Source: Isoetes taiwanensis
Taxonomy: Eukaryota; Streptophyta; Lycopodiopsida; Isoetales; Isoetaceae
Assembly: GCA_021234155.1 (NCBI GenBank)
Contig: JAJEKV010000010.1
Location: 5,802,871-5,866,870 of the forward strand
DNA: 64,000 bases
Reading direction: 5' to 3'
Within the stretch, counting starts at the first letter, position 1; every line of letters begins with the position of its first letter. The notes below the pieces were generated by a model, which made no database searches, was not told the origin of the DNA, and saw only the letters and a list, made by a program, of their open reading frames with translations. Shown piece after piece: positions 57,467-64,000 of the stretch. The position numbers and the translations under genes were made by a program.

Positions 57467-58800
57467 TTAAATAATAACCCTGATTTAGATCTATTGTTAC
57501 ATAGACAAGGTTTTAATTATCATACACAAGAATTAGATGTGCTTCTTATTCTCTTCCTTGGGTCCTGCTGCATTACCTTTGGAAGTATATCCCTAAGGTG
57601 CACTTAAGTATATCTGAATTCTATTTTCTATTTATATTTATAAGGAGCCCGAGGTCATATAGCTAACCTTGGAAGGAATTGCATCCTTGCGAAGGATTAA
57701 TTAACATGCTACCTCACATTATCGTTGTTATTTAACTTATTTCCCTATGATACATATACATACAGCAAATTCTATGCAGTTATTAGGATCTATATTTAAC
57801 TTATCAATAATACACATTAAAGCTTATAATACATGCGCACACCTTACCTAAGGCTAGAACGCATCCACCCATTGAGCCGGCGTCGAGTAATTTGGAGATG
57901 ACTTGGTCGTTGCATTGCTCCCATAGTTTTTCTCCACTTCATTGGTGTGGTTAGCTACTACGTCAGTCTCGCACGTTGAAGGCCTCCTGTGCACTAAGGT
58001 ATCTATTTATCTTACACTCTATTCGCTTTGGCCATTGCCAGAGTGAACTCTATTCTACGGGTCGGTCAATTCGATACAAGTACGTTCAATCATAAGATTG
58101 AGCCCCCCCACAAGAAAATGGTCCTGCACCCCTTCAATGACGTTGTACACAACGTCATATATATTCTCTCCCCTTAAGAGGTTATACGCTTCTTACTTAG
58201 CGCATTAATTTACTAGCCTTAGCTAACATATATAACCATCTAAGATGGATGCACATATTATGTTTATCATTTATTTCAATATAGTTATGGGTTACTTGCT
58301 TAGTTAGAACGATTCTAAACCACAAGGTTTTGTCATCACGACAATTCCTTTGGTCTCAAAAGACTATTTGATTACTATAATTCTTATTTTAGATGTACCT
58401 TGCATGTACTATTCTTTTATATTCTAGAGATTCCCCCTTTCTTAGTTATTTAAACTCTTGGAATATTCCTACCAATCAAATTGATGCCATCGTAACAAGT
58501 TGGCCGGACTTGTTAGATTACTTCTTTTCTTTCGGTTGGATTATTCATTTGGAGGTGCTAGATTTTTACATGGTCAACAATCATCCTAGTAATGATTCCT
58601 TCTTAGCGAGGAGATCAATCTCACCAAGTGGTTTCAATACGTTGGATGTCTGTTAACAATCGTTATAATTATAGTTACTCCTATGCATTTCCTTCCCAAT
58701 CCTTGACGCTTAGCTCAATATTGGGGCGATCCTTTCAGCGAGAATATCTGGAAATGCCTTCTAATCTCAATATGGATGTTACCGTCCATATATTTACCTA
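57467..58800. other. Unassigned AT-rich sequence
   Basis: No gene supported. An open frame at 58393-58656 has ordinary composition but no recognisable motif. Confidence 0.4.
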
Positions 58801-61800
58801 CTAGGTCCCATGGCCTTAGATCCTTGAGCTTGCTAGAAGCTCATCCACTCGTTGCCTGCTTGAAGTAGCAAGGTAACGTTCTTTCGAGTCGCTCGATACT
58901 TCGGTCTCCTTGACGGTGGCTCCTCCTTGATGTAAAGGTTGACTTTGTTCGTTAGAAGCCTCTCATTGCTGGTGGCTTTGATGGTATAGTTGATCACTTG
59001 AAATCTTCCATGCCACTTTTCAAAGCCTAAAGGTGGCGCCGTTGAAAAAGATCTTTCATCTTGAACTCTTTGTCTTGGCAGCTGAAGGATGACTCTGGAT
59101 CCGATATTGTTTCTTCGACTCCATCGACGTCTCATACGTCGAGTCCTCTTGTCGTTATCGTGTTGCCCGAAGAGTGTTGAGGATGTTGATTGCTTCGACA
59201 TTTCGGTCTGCTTCCTGATCCTGAACTTGGGCGGTAATTGTTCCCCCTTCATGTTGCTTGAAGCTATTTGGAGGCGTCTCTTGAAGTTGTGCACGATTCC
59301 TTTGGCTATACTCCTCTGGAGTTGTTCTCTTCTGCAGTTGTTCTTTGAATCGTCGATCCTTGGGTTCACCAAGTTGCATGCAAGTCCGCATGCAAGTCAT
59401 CAGCTCGGCTCGTCTAGTCGCTTCTCCATCGAGCTTCCAATCTTACTTGTTTGATCCCCTCAATCACATGGCTTGGACGTTGTCACCTTCTACAGTGCTA
59501 TGCCGTCTTCTTGTCTTGAGGTCCCTTCCGGTGACTTTGATTGTGCTCGTCAGTTTTGATCCTCCTGTTGCCTCTAGGGAGCTCGTGGAAGAAGTCGGTT
59601 GCTAGCACTTCTTTAGCTTTCAGTTCCTGGCCTTTGTCCCTCTATGCATGTCGGTCTCTCTGGCAAGTAAGACATCATGGCTCTCCTCCCTGATGGCTCC
59701 GTTGTCGGGATGATGGATCCTTATATCTGCGCAGCTTGACCCTTGAGTTGAAGAAGTACCTTCTTTAGATATACTCTTGTCGTTAAGGTGTCGAATGCTT
59801 CTACCTTGGGCGTTTGATGTCCCACATGTCGGAGATACGATCGGCTTCTTCTCTTCTAATTACTGGTAGGAGTACCTGACGAAGCCATCACCTAGTTGTT
59901 GAAGGCATATCTCCTCCTCGCGGTGCCTTTCGTAAGTGCATCTCCATCTAATACGCGTGTCATAGCGCATCACCCTATATTACCACAAGGTGGAATTATG
60001 GTCGTCGAGATGTTGCCTTCTTAGTTGGCTCGTTGATGTCGGGTCGTTCCTCCTTCTATTGTTGAGGCCACTCGTGTCATAAGTTCGTCAAGTGTTGCTG
60101 CTGCCACAAGAGGTAGTGTTGCACCCTGACGATGTCCTGGTGCAGCGCTGATGATCTTGACATGATCGGTGTTGTCTCTTATTCTGACATTGGGTGGACG
60201 AGCGGTCTTCTACTTGAGGGCACTTCCCGAAGTGTTTAGAGTCGAAGGTTTGCTTGGGCTCTGGTCGTTTCTCCCTCGTACTTGCTCTTCCATTTTGATC
60301 TTGGGCTATCGTTGTGCTTCCTTGCTTCCTCATTTGGTAGTCGAAGTGAAGGAGCTTCCTGATCTAAGCACTAAATCCGTAAAACATGACTCTAAACTCA
60401 TGTTTCTCCACCTATATATGAGAACACCCGAGATATACAATAGACATATACGCATTTACATTGGGATTTTAATTCATCCACTTTTCCAAAACAACTACGA
60501 AGATCTACTTAAATGTTTATACTCCTTTAGGGTTTCCCCTCCTCCTATCGCGTTTGATTCTTCGGTTTTGCTGCATCTTCTTCGTTCTGGTTGACTCCGG
60601 GATTCCTTGAGATGCTGCTACTATTGTTGACCTTCATGTCTGATCCGAGCTCGTCACCCCAAGTTGCGAAGAGTGTTCGTCGATGTGATCCCTTGAAAAA
60701 GATGCTCCTCCTTAATGTGTGTGTCCGTCGTGAGGAATGCGGCGACCGCTCAACGTCCCTACATGTGGTGTGTCGTTGCAAGGTTGCCGATGTGCAGAGC
60801 CATTGATCATTTGAGTAGGATCACCTGGCTGTTAAACTCGGGCATTCTTGAATATCTTCGAAGCTCTGAGATCGTGGTCGGTAGGCAGGCATTGTCATTC
60901 CTCCGCAGGTTGAATTTCTGAGTGCGACTCCTGTTGCTTGGGCTTTGCTTCATTCCGAGGTGCCTCTATTGTGCCTGGAAGTGTGGTCATCTCCATTGCA
61001 CCTATCATAGCTCCTTCTAGTCGCCTTTGCGTGATTTGTACCTGCTGGCTAGGTCGTCTCCTCCGTCCTTTGGGTCCTATCCATTCGAGTCTCGCACTCC
61101 TTGGCTGACGTAGTAAAGTCGTCCTTCCTTTGGTTTCTAGGTGTTTCTGGGTCCAGAATTCTTGTTCGAGCATAGTATTCTCCTCCTTGATCTTGCCCCT
61201 AATGCTGATATAGGCCTTCAAGTCGGAGATGTTCCTTCCCTGATATGCGTCTCCTCTCCCTCATGGTCTCCTACTTTTTGGAACCGATGGAAGTTCTCTT
61301 GCTGGTGCAAGGGAGCTGGAAACTCGTCCTGGTCAGCCTTAGGTGCTTTGTGGTTGCATTAGAGGAAAAATGAGATCACATTTTGTCCCATTAAGGGATG
61401 CTTAAAATGCCATGTCAGCTTTTTAAACTGTCCAATAAGAGAAGAGCTCCAGTATATCTCATTCCAGTATTATGTGGCAGCCTGTAATTAATGCAGATGC
61501 AACTAACTTCTGTAGAATCATTTTTTCATTATAACTTTTGATCCAGAACTCCGATTCAAAAAAATTTTGTAGCAATGGGTTCGTCTTCACAAGATCTATC
61601 TAGTGATAACCATTCATACATCTTTTACGATATAAATATATAAGAAATAAGCAAAAAATCATATTTTTTTAAGGTTAACACATATGATCATATTGAAATA
61701 CATCATAACCATATATCATTGGAAAGATCTTTTCATTCCGCATCTAATGCAACAAACGCCGCAACATTTTGACAAGTGGATCAAAAGTTATGGGGGAAAA

Positions 61801-62460
61801 ATAACAGCAATGAAGTTGTTGGTGCTGCATTAATTGCAGTTAATAGAGGGTAGCCATTCCATTGGAGGATTCTTATGGGGATGAAATAAGATCTCAAATT
61901 TCCTCTAATGCCTAGCTTGATTGCTCCTTTTGTTGACGTTGCATGACATTCGCTTGAGCTGCTGGGCTGCAAGGTCGTGTTGGTATACGCTCCTGTGTCG
62001 CCATGACTTCTCTCCTCGACGAAAGATTATGCCCTCTGGCCCTAGCTCGAGATGCTAACGCAGCACCGATGTCTAACGTCTTCCTGCACCTGTAATTTGC
62101 TGCCTTGTGTTCTTCCATTTGAAACTCATGTGCGTCGAGTTGGTGAAGGCGTCGAGATCCTCTTTCTGATGTGAGCTCGTGGACGTGGTATCGGGGACTT
62201 GATGCCATTGGTTACCAGATTTTCTTCCCATTTGATGGAGATTGATGATAGGTCGGTGGTGTCCTGTTCTACTCGTTTGTCGGTTGAGGTGTTTGTCGTT
62301 GTGCTTCCCTCCCTTGGGTCTGCCTTTTCGGTCTCCTCTCCTTATCTGTCTGTAGATCGTCTGGGTCCTCGATGTCTTCAAGAAGTTGCGCCTCTAGCTC
62401 TTCTGTGGCTCTGGCCCTGTACTTCGAAAGCAACGCTCGTATATTCTAGAGTCTAATGGT
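58801..62460 (-). mobile_element. Retroelement-like GC-richer region, minus strand, degenerate
   Basis: GC and codon texture differ from the AT-rich flanks, and many overlapping minus-strand frames are polar and Arg/Gln/Lys-rich. Examples are FEKWHGRFQVINYTIKATSN near 58990 and the Gln/Arg-rich stretches at 60088-60333 and 61912-62381. This resembles decayed gag or linker regions of LTR elements. No reverse transcriptase, RNase H or integrase signature could be read, so the assignment is tentative. Confidence 0.3.
61356..61914. mobile_element. MITE-like element, ~560 bp, inverted ends
   Basis: The left end GCATTAGAGGAAAAATGAGATC and the inverted right end GCATTAGAGGAAATTTGAGATC match over about 22 of 24 bases, then diverge slowly (CCCATTAAGG/CCCCATAAG). 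The interior is AT-rich and non-coding, unlike the GC-richer flanks. No convincing target duplication was seen, so the superfamily is open. Confidence 0.55.
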
Positions 62461-63155
62461 CTACTTGAAGGGCTCTCCTACAACATTCTGGGCTCTATAA
62501 GCAAGCAAGATGGCTCGAGCAGCATTACTGGAGACATATCTATAATCTTCAAGTCTATGGACATTAGGACATGTGGTATGGCATGAAATGAGGTTTGTTT
62601 TAAGCCTTCATGATGTTTGAGGCATACTCTAAGGTCCTAGCAAAATTGGTTTGGGGGAGGGGTCCAATCTCTACACATGGAGTGACTTGGGCAGCTTTAG
62701 ACTCTAGCTCCTTTCTAGATATCTTGGCAATATGGGGTGTCAATGTGGCGGCTATATAAGTCAAACTCTATTAGAAGGACACAGAATTAGATCAAGGTTT
62801 ATGCCTTTGGCATGAGCAGAGGTGATATACCAACAATTGAACTTGGGTTGCTGAGGTCTAGATGACTATAACAAAGGGGTGTTCTTGAGCACTTCTATCT
62901 AGGAGTAAGGCATCAGCTTCGAGCCGAGAGCAATACTTGCGAGGTACTAATGGGGTATGCTTCTATTTACAAACAAACCACAGTTTGGAAAAACAATTCA
63001 AGGGTTTGAGCCATTTTGGTCATTTTGAGCTGGGGTTTGACATTTCTAGTCTAAGTTTAGGTCATAAATGAATTCTAGACTGTCTAACGGTCCTATTACA
63101 ACAAATTTCAGGCGATTTGGAGCTCTGTAGCTCAAGTTATAGAGGTTCAAAGTTT
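62461..63155. other. Non-coding stretch before the paired palindromes
   Basis: Nothing identifiable beyond LTR- or leader-like composition; no gene seen. Confidence 0.4.
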
Positions 63156-63159
63156 GGAT

Positions 63160-63440
63160 GTCTCATGGTATGCGCTGGGAGGCAAAACCAAAATTTGGTT
63201 TTGGGTCTGGGCACACACCGTGAGACATTTGACCCAATTTGGTCAAAACTAATCTAAACAAGGTGAACTAAGGGTCAAAACATGATAATCTCGCCGAGAT
63301 ATGCAAGATTAACCCCTTACTTGGTCGATTTGGAGATGTTTAGGACTAGTTTAGGACTAGTTTAGGTATGAAGGTCTCACGGTGTGCGCTGGGAGGCAAA
63401 ACCAAAATCTGGTTTTTGGCCTGGGCGCACACCGTGAGAC
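63160..63440. repeat. Two 67-bp imperfect palindromes, 214 bp apart
   Basis: 63160-63226 and 63374-63440 both start GTCTCA(C/T)GGT(G/A)TGCGC and end GC(G/A)CACACCGTGAGAC, so each folds into a ~16-bp outer stem. An inner palindrome (ACCAAAA(T)TTTGGTTT type) forms a second stem. The two copies differ at only a few positions, and the second has perfectly matching outer arms. Confidence 0.85.
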
Positions 63441-63537
63441 ATTGGGCACTATTTGGCCTACAAATGTCCAAATTTACTAAAACAAAGGGCAATTGTTGCT
63501 AATTCGACCTAATTAACATCAATTATGCACATATAAC

Positions 63538-64000
63538 TTACAACGAAACACTTTGTTCTCCTTTAATGTGGCTGGCGAGGTGCATGTCTTTCTTCATTAA
63601 GGTCACCCTCTTGACGTGTACAGTGCAGACTGTTGAGTCTTCAAAATGTTGGACCAGCTTCTGCTCTACTGCTTCTTGAACCTTGGCCTCCCCCTCTCGT
63701 TCTGCCCTCTCCTCTTCTTGTATCTCCCGCTCTATCTGCTCGTACACTTCTTGGATCTCTTCATCCATTGAACCCGGAGATCCAATGTCCTCTTCCTCCA
63801 GTGCTTCCGTTGATCCCTGGGATCCCTACTCGACTGGCTGGTCCCCTTCTGTTGGCTTAGAGGAACTCCCTACCTCCAGGTTTGGATTGAAGTGCTCGTC
63901 GTCTGAATCATCGGAGGAGGCTGGCTGGTCGGCTAGCCGTTCCTTGATGACTACCTTGACGGTCGGGGTCTTCTTCGTCTTTCGCTTGGGCTCCTCCATG
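63538..64000 (-). pseudogene. Gag-like acidic/coiled-coil reading frame start, one in-frame stop; cut by window edge
   Basis: From ATG at 63999 the frame reads MEEPKRKTKKTPTVKVVIKE, then an acidic Ser/Asp block, a TAG near 63826, and a Glu-rich coiled coil (EIQEVYEQIEREIQEEERAE) ending at 63538. This layout (basic start, acidic stretch, coiled coil) is common at the N-terminus of gypsy-type gag proteins or of element-encoded ORF0/1 proteins. Orientation matches the LTR at 49.4 kb, but the distance (12.5 kb) and lack of pol make a link uncertain. Confidence 0.3.

Overview
The window is nuclear DNA of a land plant. The evidence is GT-AG introns of plant size, a complete plant-specific FDM/IDN2-type RNA-directed DNA methylation gene, plant-type gene fragments (KEA antiporter, dsRNA-binding protein, ubiquitin E2), tRNA-derived SINE-like repeats, and CACTA, PIF/Harbinger, Helitron and gypsy-type elements. 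The high density of nested and decayed transposons fits a large, TE-rich genome; the species cannot be told from the sequence.

Layout. 0-3 kb: an intact six-exon FDM/IDN2-like gene (641 aa) behind a short tandem-repeat tract. 3-5.8 kb: non-coding, with tandem duplications. 5.86-18.6 kb: a compact group that looks like one old mobile unit. It holds a coiled-coil/RING-like gene and a FCP1-like HAD phosphatase gene (both +, both broken), and a multi-exon transposase-like gene on the minus strand. The last exon of that gene is split by a 7.18-kb CACTA-type insertion (9319-16498, 3-bp TSD TAG). The CACTA insertion carries a DUF7869-type remnant, SINE-like repeats, a 3-4 copy internal repeat and a captured intron-containing fragment of a KEA K+/H+ antiporter gene. 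20.1-27.0 kb: a non-coding repeat-rich insertion with 13-bp flanking repeats, arrays of small hairpins and a 131-bp identical internal/terminal repeat.

27.4-39.8 kb is the most unusual part. A minus-strand gene encodes, in order, a Gly/Arg-rich N-terminus, a ParB/DGQHR-like domain, a region resembling a beta-class DNA N6/N4 methyltransferase with altered catalytic motifs, and a C-terminal FCP1-like HAD domain. Its introns and flanks hold about 16 copies of a GC-rich palindrome, consensus AAATCGCGCCWGGCGCGATTT. It shares a divergent promoter, with three 18-bp iterons, with a plus-strand gene bearing a Tnp1/En-Spm-like domain. Intron 1 is occupied by a complete 5.03-kb PIF/Harbinger element (TIRs, TSD TTA, transposase with one nonsense codon, intact Myb/trihelix-like partner).

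40-44.5 kb: simple repeats, then a badly decayed DUF7869-type transposase-like gene (+). 44.9-45.4 kb: a ubiquitin-conjugating E2 pseudogene (-). 46-48 kb: a GC-rich foldback, a SINE, exon-like pieces of unknown identity and a poly(A) tract. 49.4-51.0 kb: a gypsy-like LTR with an adjacent polypurine tract, minus orientation. 52.7-57.5 kb: duplicated exon-like segments and a dsRNA-binding-domain gene fragment, ending at a canonical Helitron 3' terminus at 57466. 58.8-62.5 kb: GC-richer retroelement-like minus-strand sequence with a MITE-like insertion. 63.1-63.5 kb: two 67-bp imperfect palindromes. 63.5-64 kb: the start of a gag-like acidic/coiled-coil reading frame (-).

Only the FDM gene looks clearly functional. 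The recurring theme is transposase-like genes sitting with unusual accessory domains: DNxG-type HAD phosphatase twice, RING-like once, ParB plus methyltransferase once.
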